Part shown: positions 32,769 through 42,188 of the stretch, piece by piece
Layout of the letters: every line of letters begins with the position of its first letter
Numbering within the stretch: the stretch's first letter is position 1
Source of the DNA: Treponema sp. UBA6367
GTDB taxonomy: Bacteria; Spirochaetota; Spirochaetia; Treponematales; Treponemataceae
Direction of reading: 5' to 3'
Assembly (NCBI GenBank): GCA_002437725.1
Contig: DJRF01000002.1
Location: 1,410 to 65,409, forward strand
Length of the DNA: 64,000 nt
Position numbers and translations under genes: made by a program
The notes under the pieces: generated by a model
The model's database searches: none
Seen by the model: only the letters and a program-made list of their open reading frames with translations
Told to the model about the DNA's origin: nothing

Positions 32769-32850
32769 ATGCGCCTCACTGTAGTCTTGCGATTTTCGCC
32801 ACTTTTAGCGGGGAAAATCCGCAACGCGCCAAACTAAAAAAGATTGCAAT
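32769..32850 (+). promoter_or_regulatory. GC-rich hairpin and 22-codon frame upstream of hisG
   Basis: The 128-bp region before hisG holds a GC-rich block unlike its surroundings. TGCGATTTTCGC and GCGGGGAAAATCCGCA form an imperfect hairpin. A frame starts at ATG 32769 (MRLTVVLRFSPLLAGKIRN) and stops at 32837. It has no His codons, so it is not a classical his attenuator peptide. Its role is unknown. Confidence 0.35.
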
Positions 32851-32863
32851 ATAGGAAAATCAA

Positions 32864-33736
32864 ATGGAAAAACTAAAAATTCTTTTAGCAAAAGGCAGAA
32901 TTTATGAATCGGTATACGAACTTTTAAGCGATGTAGGGATTTCAATTCATCTGCCGGACAGAACTTACTTTCCTACAACAAACCAAGAAGATTTAGCTTT
33001 TCAAGTTGTAAAACCGCAAATTACAAGCGCGCTTTTGGCGGAAAACAAAGCAGATGTCGGTTTTTCTGGCAAAGACTGGGTTTACGAAAACGGCGTAGAA
33101 AACAAAGTTGTAGAAATAATGGACTTAGGCTTTGACCCTGTCCGAATAGTCGCAGCGATTCCAGAAACAAAAGATTTTTCAAAGCTTTTAGAAAATCCTG
33201 TAACAATTGCTACAGAATATCAGTCTTTGAGTAAAAAATGGATTGATTCAAAAAAAATTGACGGAAAAATTTTTAGAACCTGGGGAACATCAGAAGGTTT
33301 TGTTCAAGACAGCGAAGATGCTCTAGCTCAAATTCTAATTGACAACACTTCAACAGGCTCTTCTTTAAAAGCAAACAGGCTGAAAATTGTAGACACGCTT
33401 ATGGAATCTTCTACAAGAATGTACGCTTCTAAAGAGGCTATGGAAGTTCCAGAAAAAAAGCAAAAAATCCTTGAATTAAAAATGCTTTTCGAAGCTGTTC
33501 TGGCAGCACGCTCAAGGGTCATGCTTGAAATGAACGTTTCTAAAGACAACTTTGAAAATCTTATAAAAGCAATTCCTTCCATGAAAAGCCCTACAGTATC
33601 TCCGCTGTTTGGAAATGACGGTTACGCTGTAAAAATAGCAGTAAAAAAGAGCGAAGTTCCAATTCTGCTGCCAAAACTTCAGCAGCTAGGAGCAACAGAT
33701 ATTCTTGAATATGAGCTTAGAAAAGTAATGCTCTAA
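32864..33736 (+). CDS. hisG: ATP phosphoribosyltransferase, long form
   Basis: This 290-residue enzyme joins ATP and PRPP in the first step of histidine synthesis. It has the long-form layout: two substrate domains and a C-terminal regulatory ACT-like domain (about 215-290, ending TDILEYELRKVML), which in the family binds histidine as feedback inhibitor. LLAKGRIYESVYELLSDVGI and DVGFSGKDWVYENG are family motifs. The SD is TAGGA. It lies 25 bp before hisB. The remaining his genes are not in this window. Confidence 0.9.
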   Translation: MEKLKILLAKGRIYESVYELLSDVGISIHLPDRTYFPTTNQEDLAFQVVKPQITSALLAENKADVGFSGKDWVYENGVENKVVEIMDLGFDPVRIVAAIPETKDFSKLLENPVTIATEYQSLSKKWIDSKKIDGKIFRTWGTSEGFVQDSEDALAQILIDNTSTGSSLKANRLKIVDTLMESSTRMYASKEAMEVPEKKQKILELKMLFEAVLAARSRVMLEMNVSKDNFENLIKAIPSMKSPTVSPLFGNDGYAVKIAVKKSEVPILLPKLQQLGATDILEYELRKVML

Positions 33737-33761
33737 AACTCTTTTTTATCAGAGGAAACAA

Positions 33762-34382
33762 ATGAGAATTGCAAACGTAGAACGAAAAACTAGCGAGACC
33801 AATATAAACCTTACGCTAAACCTTGACGGAACTGGAAAATGCAGCGTAAAAAATCCAATTGGATTTTTTGACCACATGCTAAAAAGTTTTTGCAAGCACG
33901 GAATGTTCGATTTAGACGGGACACTTGAAGGCGACTTGCAAGTTGACCAGCACCACCTCTTGGAAGATACAGGCATCGTGCTCGGGCAATGCTTTGCCAA
34001 AGCTTTAGGCGACTGCGCAGGAATTTACAGGACAGGATGCTTTATCTATCCAATGGACGAATCTCTTTTACAGGCTGCGGTAGACTTTGGCGGCAGGCCT
34101 TACTTGTTTTGCAACGCGCAACTTACTAACATTCCTCTAGTTTCAATTGGGCAAGACGGAAAAGAATCTAGTTTCCAGACAGACTGCTTTGAGGACTTCT
34201 GGCAAGGATTTGTAAACGGGGCAAAATGCAATCTTCACCTAGATACTATAAGGGGCAGAAGCGACCACCACAAAATGGAGGGTCTTTTTAAAGCCTGCGC
34301 TAGAGCTATCCGGAGCGCTGTTGAACTAGACGCGCGGCGCAATGGCGAAATTCCAAGCACAAAAGGAGCTATTGGCAACTAA
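33762..34382 (+). CDS. hisB: Imidazoleglycerol-phosphate dehydratase
   Basis: This 206-residue manganese enzyme makes imidazole acetol phosphate in histidine synthesis. The metal-binding motifs HHLLEDTGIVLGQ and SDHHKMEGLFKACARA are both intact, as is the starting NPIGFFDHML. It is the single-domain form without the phosphatase part. AGAGGAAA precedes the ATG. It follows hisG closely, so the two form an operon that may extend into the SGNH hydrolase gene 36 bp later. Confidence 0.93.
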   Translation: MRIANVERKTSETNINLTLNLDGTGKCSVKNPIGFFDHMLKSFCKHGMFDLDGTLEGDLQVDQHHLLEDTGIVLGQCFAKALGDCAGIYRTGCFIYPMDESLLQAAVDFGGRPYLFCNAQLTNIPLVSIGQDGKESSFQTDCFEDFWQGFVNGAKCNLHLDTIRGRSDHHKMEGLFKACARAIRSAVELDARRNGEIPSTKGAIGN

Positions 34383-34394
34383 ATATAGCTTTTC

Positions 34395-34412
34395 ATTGAC
34401 TTTTATGGGAGG
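34395..34412 (+). repeat. Possible solo end of the 147-bp element before the SGNH gene
   Basis: ATTGACTTTTATGGGAGG resembles the gene-proximal end of the element (TTGACTTTTTATAGGAG). It is placed the same way: the TTTTAT part ends 12 nt before the ATG at 34419 and the SD follows it. The hairpins are absent. Chance similarity cannot be excluded. Confidence 0.35.
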
Positions 34413-34418
34413 TTTTAC

Positions 34419-35126
34419 ATGGAAAACGGTATAAATAAAATCAGCGTTTATGGGGATTCGATTCTAAAAGGAGCTGTAACAGGTACCGGAAGCGGCAATA
34501 TGTTCGACATCATTGCCGAAAACAGCCTTTCCTTAGCTAGCAAAAAACTAGGTTTTGAACTAAACAATCAAAGCGTTTTTGGCAATATAATTACAAAAGC
34601 ACAAAGAAAACTAAACAAAGAGATAGAAAAAGGAACTGCAGGAGATGCTGCCATTATCGAAAGCGGCGGCAACGATTGCGATTACGACTGGTCGCCAATA
34701 TGCCTTTGTCCAAACGAAGAACATTCTCAAAGAGTTCCTCTTGAAGAGTTTATAAACATTCTTGACCAAATGGTAAGAAGTTGCCGCGCAAACAAAATAA
34801 CGCCGATTTTAATGAGTATGCCTCCTTTAGTAGGCGACCGCTGGTTTAATCACATCTGCAAAAACTATGACGAAAACGCTGTAAAAGAATTTACGAAAAA
34901 CATTCCAGATGTGCTTTACCGCAACCACGAAATTTACAACATGCACATAGTAAAGTACGCTTTTAAAAACAACGTGCAGCTTGTAGATATGCGCCTTGCA
35001 ATGCTAGAAACGTCTGACTACAGAAACCTGATGTGCATGGATGGCATTCACCCGAACCAAGAAGGATATAAATTTATGGCTTCCGTTTGGGAAAAAGAAT
35101 TGCCCCTTATAAAAAAAGAAGAATAG
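34419..35126 (+). CDS. SGNH/GDSL-family esterase-like hydrolase
   Basis: This 235-residue protein has the four SGNH blocks: VYGDSILKG with Ser14 near the N-terminus, a Gly block in the next 60 residues, SGGND for block III, and DGIHPNQEG with the Asp-His pair near residue 215. It has no signal peptide, so it should act in the cytoplasm on an ester, perhaps an acyl or acetyl group. GGGAGG precedes the ATG. It converges on the beta-CASP gene with 1 nt between the stop codons. Confidence 0.82.
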   Translation: MENGINKISVYGDSILKGAVTGTGSGNMFDIIAENSLSLASKKLGFELNNQSVFGNIITKAQRKLNKEIEKGTAGDAAIIESGGNDCDYDWSPICLCPNEEHSQRVPLEEFINILDQMVRSCRANKITPILMSMPPLVGDRWFNHICKNYDENAVKEFTKNIPDVLYRNHEIYNMHIVKYAFKNNVQLVDMRLAMLETSDYRNLMCMDGIHPNQEGYKFMASVWEKELPLIKKEE

Positions 35127-35127
35127 C

Positions 35128-36579
35128 CTAAAAAAGCTCGTAAGTTTCATCATATTTTACAACGGTAACATTTTTATAGCCATGTTCCTGAAGATACTGA
35201 GTAAAAAAATCTTGCGAATCCTTTTCACCATGAACCATAAAAATATTCTTTAAACGGCTAGTATCTATAGAATCAAGCCATTGCGTCATCTCTTCATAGT
35301 CAGCATGGGCGCTAAACGCATTAATCTGTTCAACTTTTGCATTTACGTGATACCAATCCCCTAAAATCTTAACTTCTTTTTCTCCATCTCGAATTCTGCG
35401 TCCCAGCGTATTTTCTGCCATATACCCAACAATTAAGACAGTGTTTCGTTCATCGCCAATATCGTTCGCAAGATGATACAAAACCCGCCCGGCTTCGCAC
35501 ATTCCATCCGCGCTAATAATAATCATAGGCCCTTCCTTTTTGTTCAAAGCCTTTGATTCTTCAACGCTTGTTGTAAACGAAAGAGAGCCAAATCCAAAAG
35601 GATTTTTATGATGCTTTAAAAAGGCTTCGTTCACGCTTTCGTCGTAACATTCAGGATGAACGCGGAAAACACTAGTTGCATTTGCAGCCATTGGAGAATC
35701 AACATAAATTGGCACAACGGGTATTTTCTTTTTATCTGTAAGCAAGTGCAAGTAGTAGACAAGCTCTTGAACCCGCTCTATTGCAAACGAAGGAATTATA
35801 ATCTTTCCTTTTTTTGCGCAGGCTTCTCTAACAATTCGCTGCAACTCTTTCATTGCAAATTCCCGGTCCTCATGCTTACGATTTCCGTAAGTGCTTTCAA
35901 GGACAATGTAATCTGGAGCTGGCATATCAATTGCAGGAGGGCGTATAATAGGTTTTTCTTTTCGTCCAATATCTCCTGTAAAAAGGATTCTGGTTTCTGT
36001 ATCCCCTGTAGAATGTTGATACGGAACTGTAAATTCCCTGTGCATTCCACGAATCGTAACATAAGCAAAAGCAGAGCCTAAAATATGGCCTGCGTCAAAA
36101 AATTCCAATTGAACATCTGGAGCAATGTACATTTTTCTGTTGTATGAAAGACTTATAATCTGGTTTGCAGTTTTTACAACATCATCTTCATTAAACAAAG
36201 GTCTCCAAACAAATTTTTCACCTTTCTTCTTTGCCTGCTTTGCAAGGAACTCCGCGTCTCTAGCTTGAATTCTAGCGCTATCCATCATTACAAGGTTTGC
36301 AATGTCCCGAGTTGCTGGCGTTGCGTAAATATTTCCTTTATAACCCTTTTTCGTAAGAACTGGAAGAAGTCCGCAGTGATCGTAATGACCGTGCGTAAGG
36401 ATTACAGATTCTATTTTATCAGCAGCAATATCAAAGTCACGGTTTTTTTCATCGCTTAATTTTCGCTTGCCTTGAAAAGCTCCGCAGTCAACCATAAAAG
36501 ACCGGCCATCTATTTCAAAAATATGCTTTGAGCCTGTAACTTCCTGCGCGGCTCCCAAAGAATACAAACTAATTCCCAT
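35128..36579 (-). CDS. Metallo-beta-lactamase/beta-CASP RNA-processing nuclease
   Basis: This 483-residue protein has the MBL motif THGHYDHCG (His63, His65, Asp67, His68). It also has ESTYGNR, the beta-CASP signatures VDSPMA and SADGMCEAGR, and the C-terminal SAHADYEE and VHGEKDS. It groups with the YSH1/CPSF-like (COG1236) ribonucleases rather than RNase J. It probably cleaves RNA endonucleolytically with zinc. GGGAGC precedes the ATG. A hairpin at 36611-36645 lies in its upstream region. Confidence 0.85.
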   Translation of the reverse strand: MGISLYSLGAAQEVTGSKHIFEIDGRSFMVDCGAFQGKRKLSDEKNRDFDIAADKIESVILTHGHYDHCGLLPVLTKKGYKGNIYATPATRDIANLVMMDSARIQARDAEFLAKQAKKKGEKFVWRPLFNEDDVVKTANQIISLSYNRKMYIAPDVQLEFFDAGHILGSAFAYVTIRGMHREFTVPYQHSTGDTETRILFTGDIGRKEKPIIRPPAIDMPAPDYIVLESTYGNRKHEDREFAMKELQRIVREACAKKGKIIIPSFAIERVQELVYYLHLLTDKKKIPVVPIYVDSPMAANATSVFRVHPECYDESVNEAFLKHHKNPFGFGSLSFTTSVEESKALNKKEGPMIIISADGMCEAGRVLYHLANDIGDERNTVLIVGYMAENTLGRRIRDGEKEVKILGDWYHVNAKVEQINAFSAHADYEEMTQWLDSIDTSRLKNIFMVHGEKDSQDFFTQYLQEHGYKNVTVVKYDETYELF

Positions 36580-36610
36580 TTGCAGCTCCCTTGATGTTGT
36601 TTTAGGAAAA

Positions 36611-36645
36611 AACTGTTCTGCACGGTTTGCCGTGCTTATGCAGTT
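36611..36645. promoter_or_regulatory. Nested inverted repeat between divergent genes
   Basis: AACTG and CAGTT flank GCACGG-TTTG-CCGTGC, a perfect 6-bp GC-rich stem with a 4-nt loop. It lies 32 bp upstream of the beta-CASP gene within the 230-bp divergent region; the rest of that region holds only the promoter of the gene at 36810 (TATAAT 36727-36732). It could fold in the 5' leader of the nuclease mRNA. Confidence 0.45.
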
Positions 36646-36809
36646 CCACTTTAGTTTTTATTTTATCACGCTTGTGGCAATTAACAAGAAAAAAACATCT
36701 CTTGTATTTAGACTTTTTGAATGGTATTATAATAAATCCTAGTAAATTTGATTTAGAAGGCTGAAAATCGAGCTTTATTTAACATAGATTAGAAAACTGC
36801 AGGGGTCTT

Positions 36810-37877
36810 ATGTATTCACGAATATTAGAACATGCACCTGAGCGCATAATACAAAACGGAAAAATAAATTTCGGCACATTTTATGGAAGCCCTAAAAAAA
36901 TAGACATAAGGGGTGTAAAAGCACCTTTCGCAGGAATTCCTACTTGGCGTTTTTTTTCTAATTTCAGAATAAAAAGCCGGATATTCTTTGTATTCTCGAA
37001 CGAGCATTACCTTGGGATGGTAGAATTCTTTGACGACAAAGCGTTTGGCATCGCTGAAGTCATTTTTTGGGACAAAAGAACAGGTCAAAAGTATGCGTAC
37101 CATTCTTTTATGGGACCTAGACGTCGTTTTGTTCCAACAAACACCCAGATTGCAGCCTGCAACACTTTTGGAAAAAACAGAAACATAAAAATCAGCTGGA
37201 ACAAAAACCACAACTCTATTTCTATGACATTTTTTGTCAAAGGCGACAAATTTAGGCCGTTCGCAAAAGCTAGATTTAATACATTTTTTCCATCAGACGA
37301 AAAAAGCGAATTTCTTACAGTTACTCCTGCCCCTACAACACAGCGTTGCAGCGCGACCTGGTCTGTTCCTTTAAGAGTTGAAGGCGGTATTCAGCTTGGC
37401 AAAACAAAAAAAAGCATTAATCCAATAGCGCAAGAAAAAGGACTTGGATTAATGCTCCTGAATAGAATTTATTTAAAATTTCATTCAACTAGCGAAGTCA
37501 TGTTCGGGCTGGCAAAGCAAAATGAAAAAAACATTATCTTTCATTTTTCAACGGACAATCAGGAATCGCTTGATTCAGACCAGTACAACAACAATATGCT
37601 TTCTGTAAACGAACAAATAACTGCAATGCCTCCCGTATGCATAACACATCCATTTGGAATTGAAAAAAAATGGATTGTTCAAGATACAGAAAGCATGGTT
37701 GACCTTTCCTTTACACCGATTTCTGTTGCAAACAGAACCTTAAACATAATCTTTATGAGAAATACTTATTCAAAAATATATGGAACATTTGACGGAGTTT
37801 TAATGACAAAAGACGGAGAAAAAATTGTTCTAAAAAACTGTCCAGGTATTGTAAAGAAAAACCTGCTCAGATTGTAA
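36810..37877 (+). CDS. DUF2804-like protein, 355 residues
   Basis: This soluble, beta-rich protein resembles DUF2804 proteins in length and in its Trp-rich and Arg-rich N-terminal half (PTWRFFSNFRIKSRIFF, HSFMGPRRRFVPTN). That assignment is by memory of the family and not firm. There is no signal peptide. The function of the family is unknown. The ATG follows AGGGG. It lies 26 bp before the 661-residue gene on the same strand. Confidence 0.55.
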   Translation: MYSRILEHAPERIIQNGKINFGTFYGSPKKIDIRGVKAPFAGIPTWRFFSNFRIKSRIFFVFSNEHYLGMVEFFDDKAFGIAEVIFWDKRTGQKYAYHSFMGPRRRFVPTNTQIAACNTFGKNRNIKISWNKNHNSISMTFFVKGDKFRPFAKARFNTFFPSDEKSEFLTVTPAPTTQRCSATWSVPLRVEGGIQLGKTKKSINPIAQEKGLGLMLLNRIYLKFHSTSEVMFGLAKQNEKNIIFHFSTDNQESLDSDQYNNNMLSVNEQITAMPPVCITHPFGIEKKWIVQDTESMVDLSFTPISVANRTLNIIFMRNTYSKIYGTFDGVLMTKDGEKIVLKNCPGIVKKNLLRL

Positions 37878-37903
37878 TTTTATTCTTCCACGAGGTAAAA
37901 ACT

Positions 37904-39889
37904 ATGACAGATGAAAATAAAAAACCAATTCAAGCAGATTGGGAGCCGGGAACATTAGACAAAACTCGACAAGCAATAGGAAAGATTGATCCAATAGAAG
38001 CTGAGGCAATGGCGCAAAAACTTGGCGGAAAAGTTATGTACGAACGTTCTTCTTCAGCTTCTCAGAATTCTTCCAGCCAGCCGAACAAAAATGGAAGAAT
38101 TATCCGCAATCAGACTTCAAATTCTTCGCCAAAACCTCAGGAAACTACGCAAAAAGCTACACCCTCAAAAGGAAGAAACAAGCAGGAAGAGCTTATTCAG
38201 ATTCCTGCAAAACTGAGCACTCAAATTGACCATTTAATGATGAGTTCAGAGTATGAAATAAAACCAAACTATGGAATCTTTAATTTTATAAAGTATTTTC
38301 AAAACAAAGGACACGAGCAAGTCATTACAGAATTCTGCACTGTAACTTTAAAACATCACATAGAAAATCTTCAGTCGTTTATAACCGTAATTAAGACGCT
38401 TATTCAAATTGCGCCTTCATCTTATAAAACAAAAATTGCAAACAGCAACGAACCTAAATTTAAATTTCTTAGAATGGTTGCCGGCTGGAATATGCAAGGC
38501 ATAAAGCTTGCCCACATAGAGCTGCAAGATTTGCCCCAACCCTATTATGTGCAAGACCTTATTCCTTACGTAAAAGCTACATACCGCCTTTTAATTCAAG
38601 TTTACTACTACGGCGAAAATAAAATTCCAAAGCTTATAAAAGAAATTTATACAGACGAAAACAGCTACCAAGACGCGCCTCACGAAAAATTAAGTTTATT
38701 TGCAAAGGAAGCCATTACATCCTGGCTCTACATACAAAACGAAATTGTAAAAAAACTATATCCGCTGTTAATGAGAATGTGTTCAGACACTTTTGAATCT
38801 TATCCAGATTTTTTTAGAGTAAAAGTGGCAGAAATTTTAAAATTTGTAGGATTACACAAATACGACCTTCTTTTGCCAGAAAAACCAAAAGATGAAAACG
38901 GCGCAGAAAAAGTCCAGGACGAAAATTCCAAGCCAAAAGCGCCTGCCCGCCCAACAAGAGGAATGAAAGATTCTGTTGTAGTAACAGGCTTAAGCCTTTT
39001 AGAGCAATTATTTCCTCAGGCAGGATTTAAGAATCTTGAAAATCATCCGGATATGTTTCCATACTTTCAACCGCTTTACAAATTTGCAGACGGATTCAAT
39101 GTCCTTAGCCCGGAAAACCCATTGCAAGTCACCGTTGTTCTTCTAAAAATCGTAGAAGACTTGTTCCAAGGATGTAGAAATATTGTTTTTTCTGAACAAG
39201 TTCTTTCAAATTCGTCTTCAAAAATAACAGACAACATTGCGAATGTTCTTGAAGAGTGGGCAAATTACCGCGAAACATATTTTGAACGTTTTTATTGCGA
39301 GCCGCTGAACGATTTTGTAAACCAGGCTTATTCGCAGGAAGATTTTGAAAACACTCAGTACGGAAGAAAGCTGCTTACAAACATAATGTGGCAAACTCAG
39401 TACCTTTTTCTGCCAAACTTTAAGTTTGACCAGCTGACTTTGGAGCGTCCTGCAAACGAAGGAAAACTAATGCCTCTTGGCACGCGCACAGATTTTATTC
39501 GAAAATTTCTTACAGAAGTTGTTGCCCAATGCGATGCCGCATCTTCAACAAGAGGACCTGTTTCAAAAGTTCAAAATCCATGGGAACACTACCGTTTTGA
39601 CATCCAAAACGAAGTTTCAAAAAGGCTGGACATTCTTTTAGGGGCGAAAAACACTAGCCCAACTACAAATGCGAACAATGCAAATCTATTAAAGTATACG
39701 CTCTGCATTATTTCTGTTCTTGACTGGTGGATAAACAACCCAGACAGCCCAGCATACACAACATCGCCAAGACATATATATAGAATCAGCGAAGTTGACG
39801 GGCGGCCTAAGTTCAGCGTTCCGGAAAGAACCGACCAAAACCATCTGTTTGTAGAGCAAATAAAAGCTGCAATGCAAGCAAAAAAATAG
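37904..39889 (+). CDS. Large cytoplasmic hypothetical protein, 661 residues
   Basis: I do not recognise a domain. The first 110 residues are low-complexity (Ser, Gln, Asn, Lys); the rest is mostly helical, with a second Lys/Glu/Ala-rich linker around residues 325-350. No membrane segment or signal is seen. The helical parts (LSTQIDHLMMSSEYEIKP and later) could be a scaffold. GAGG precedes the ATG. It is the second gene of a pair with the DUF2804-like gene. Confidence 0.65.
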   Translation: MTDENKKPIQADWEPGTLDKTRQAIGKIDPIEAEAMAQKLGGKVMYERSSSASQNSSSQPNKNGRIIRNQTSNSSPKPQETTQKATPSKGRNKQEELIQIPAKLSTQIDHLMMSSEYEIKPNYGIFNFIKYFQNKGHEQVITEFCTVTLKHHIENLQSFITVIKTLIQIAPSSYKTKIANSNEPKFKFLRMVAGWNMQGIKLAHIELQDLPQPYYVQDLIPYVKATYRLLIQVYYYGENKIPKLIKEIYTDENSYQDAPHEKLSLFAKEAITSWLYIQNEIVKKLYPLLMRMCSDTFESYPDFFRVKVAEILKFVGLHKYDLLLPEKPKDENGAEKVQDENSKPKAPARPTRGMKDSVVVTGLSLLEQLFPQAGFKNLENHPDMFPYFQPLYKFADGFNVLSPENPLQVTVVLLKIVEDLFQGCRNIVFSEQVLSNSSSKITDNIANVLEEWANYRETYFERFYCEPLNDFVNQAYSQEDFENTQYGRKLLTNIMWQTQYLFLPNFKFDQLTLERPANEGKLMPLGTRTDFIRKFLTEVVAQCDAASSTRGPVSKVQNPWEHYRFDIQNEVSKRLDILLGAKNTSPTTNANNANLLKYTLCIISVLDWWINNPDSPAYTTSPRHIYRISEVDGRPKFSVPERTDQNHLFVEQIKAAMQAKK

Positions 39890-39979
39890 ATTTTAATTTT
39901 CTATAGATTTTTGGCTCTAGCCTGAAAATTACAGAAAAGAAACCTTCGGGACAACCCATACTTATTTTTTGGAGAAAAT

Positions 39980-42076
39980 ATGTGCAAAAACATCAACGTT
40001 CCTGAAATATTTGGAAAAAACGTTTTTAATCAGCAGGTTATGAAACAACTGTTGACTACAGACACTTTTGAATCATTAAAGCATACGATGGAAGAAGGAA
40101 CTCCTCTTAATCTTGACGTAGCCAACCAAGTTGCAGACGCAATGAAGCAGTGGGCCATTTCAAAAGGAGCAACCCACTACACGCATTGGTTTCAGCCGCT
40201 TACTGGCATTACAGCAGAAAAACACGACAGTTTTATAACTCCCACATCGGAAGGCCGTGTTATAATGAGTTTTTCAGGAAAAGAGCTTATAAAAGGAGAA
40301 CCAGACGCCTCTTCTTTTCCAAGCGGCGGGCTTAGAGCGACTTTTGAAGCGAGAGGTTACACGGTTTGGGACCCTACTTCCTATCCTTTTGTAAAAGACC
40401 ATTCATTATGCATTCCTACTTCATTTTGCGCATATACTGGAGAAGCCCTTGACAAAAAGACTCCTCTTTTGCGTTCCATGGAAACTCTAAACGAACAGGC
40501 GCTCCGAATTTTGCGTCTTTTTGGCTCAAATGCAAAGCACGTTACAACCACAATGGGACCGGAACAGGAATATTTCCTTGTAGACGAAAAAATGTGGCAG
40601 CAGCGCAAAGACCTTAGAATGACTGGAAGAACTCTTTTCGGGGCAAAACCTTGCAAAGGACAAGAAATGGATGACCAGTATTTTGCGGCAATTAAACCTA
40701 GAATCGTAGAATACATGGAAGATTTGAACCAAGAGCTTTGGAGCTTAGGTATATATGCAAAAACCGAGCACAACGAAGCCGCACCTGCCCAGCATGAAAT
40801 GGCTCCGATTTTTACAACCAGCAACCTTGCCTCTGACCAGAACCAGCTGACAATGGAAATAATGAAAAAAGTTGCAAGGCGGCACGGAATGGTTTGCCTT
40901 CTTCACGAAAAACCATTTGCAGGCGTAAACGGAAGCGGCAAGCACAACAATTGGTCAATTGCAACCGACGAAGGCGAAAATCTTTTCGCCCCAGGAAAAA
41001 CTCCTCGCGAGAATGCTCAATTTCTTTTGTTCCTTACAGCAGTTCTAAAGGCCGTTGATGAAAACCAGGACTTGCTTAGAATTACGGTTGCAAGCGCAGG
41101 CAACGACCACCGCCTTGGCGGTTATGAAGCTCCTCCTGCAATTATGTCCATCTACTTGGGCGAAGAGCTTGAAGCAATTCTAAAATCAATAAAAGATGGA
41201 ACACCTTACGCAGCAGGTTCAAAGCAAAAAATGGACATTGGCGTAGATGTTCTTCCTGCAATTCCAAAAGATTCAACAGACAGAAACCGCACAAGTCCAT
41301 TCGCTTTTACTGGAAACAGATTTGAATTCCGTTCTGTAGGTTCTTCTCTTTCAATTTCAGGACCAAATACGACCTTGAATTCAATTTTAGCCTATGCGCT
41401 AAAACAATACGCAGACAAACTTGAAAAAGCTAAGGATTTTGAAAAAGAACTGCAGAATCTTATAAAAGACGAAATAACAAAGCACTGGAAAATAGTATTT
41501 GACGGCAACGGATACGATTCTAGCTGGCTAGAAGAAGCAGAAAGACGTGGCTTGATGAATCTAAAAACGCTGCCAGATGCGATGGCCCGCTACCTAGATG
41601 AAAAAAACATTCGCCTTTACACAGAACTTGGTGTTTATACAAAAACAGAAATGGAAAGTCATTACGACATCAAGCTTGAAAAATATTGCGGAATTTTAAA
41701 CATTGAAGTTGAAACAATGCTAGAAATGATAAACAAGGATATTATTCCGTGCGCGTTTAAATATATGCGGGAAGTTGCAAACACAATTGCAGATATAAAA
41801 AACGCCATTCCGCTTGCAAAATGCGCAGCAGAAACAGCGCTCCTTGAAAAGCTTTCAGAACTTACAGATACTCTTGCAAACAAATCAGAAGAATTGTCAA
41901 AAAAACATTCTGCAGCAAAGCAACTTAAAGACAATATGAAGATTTCCATGGAATATGTTCAAAAGGTAATACCTGCAATGGCGGAAGCTAGAGCAATTGC
42001 CGATGAAATAGAACCTTTGCTTGGGGAAGATTTTAAACCTTACCCAAGTTACGAAGACCTTTTGTTTTCGGTTTAA
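39980..42076 (+). CDS. glnN: Glutamine synthetase type III
   Basis: This 698-residue enzyme makes glutamine from glutamate, ammonia and ATP. Its length and motifs (FQPLTGITAEKHDSF, GPEQEYFLVDE, GSGKHNNWS, RFEFRSVGSS) are those of GSIII, found in Bacteroides, cyanobacteria and treponemes. It is not the 450-residue GSI. The C-terminal 130 residues are a helical extension typical of the class. GGAG precedes the ATG. It has no co-directional partner and converges with purD; an element with a strong hairpin lies between them. Confidence 0.95.
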   Translation: MCKNINVPEIFGKNVFNQQVMKQLLTTDTFESLKHTMEEGTPLNLDVANQVADAMKQWAISKGATHYTHWFQPLTGITAEKHDSFITPTSEGRVIMSFSGKELIKGEPDASSFPSGGLRATFEARGYTVWDPTSYPFVKDHSLCIPTSFCAYTGEALDKKTPLLRSMETLNEQALRILRLFGSNAKHVTTTMGPEQEYFLVDEKMWQQRKDLRMTGRTLFGAKPCKGQEMDDQYFAAIKPRIVEYMEDLNQELWSLGIYAKTEHNEAAPAQHEMAPIFTTSNLASDQNQLTMEIMKKVARRHGMVCLLHEKPFAGVNGSGKHNNWSIATDEGENLFAPGKTPRENAQFLLFLTAVLKAVDENQDLLRITVASAGNDHRLGGYEAPPAIMSIYLGEELEAILKSIKDGTPYAAGSKQKMDIGVDVLPAIPKDSTDRNRTSPFAFTGNRFEFRSVGSSLSISGPNTTLNSILAYALKQYADKLEKAKDFEKELQNLIKDEITKHWKIVFDGNGYDSSWLEEAERRGLMNLKTLPDAMARYLDEKNIRLYTELGVYTKTEMESHYDIKLEKYCGILNIEVETMLEMINKDIIPCAFKYMREVANTIADIKNAIPLAKCAAETALLEKLSELTDTLANKSEELSKKHSAAKQLKDNMKISMEYVQKVIPAMAEARAIADEIEPLLGEDFKPYPSYEDLLFSV

Positions 42077-42080
42077 GCGC

Positions 42081-42187
42081 TAGCCCATAAGCAGACTGCC
42101 TGGCTTGACCAGCCAATAACAAGATACGGTTGGTCAAGGCGCACTTACGTTTTTGTATGTTTTTCTAAAAACCCGAAGTTCAGGCTA
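42081..42187. repeat. TAGCC-ended intergenic element, copy A, with hairpin
   Basis: The glnN-purD convergent gap begins TAGCCC and ends in CTAAAAACCCGAAGTTCAGGCTA. About 52 bp of its right part match copy B (49424-49506) at roughly 80%. It contains a hairpin of GGCTTGACCAGCC (42102-42114) and GGTTGGTCAAGGC (42128-42140). It may act as a terminator for both genes. Confidence 0.5.
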
Positions 42188-42188
42188 A

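Noticed and set aside
32769..32837. The frame upstream of hisG as a his attenuator leader peptide
   Set aside because: It contains no His codons, so it cannot sense histidyl-tRNA in the classical way.
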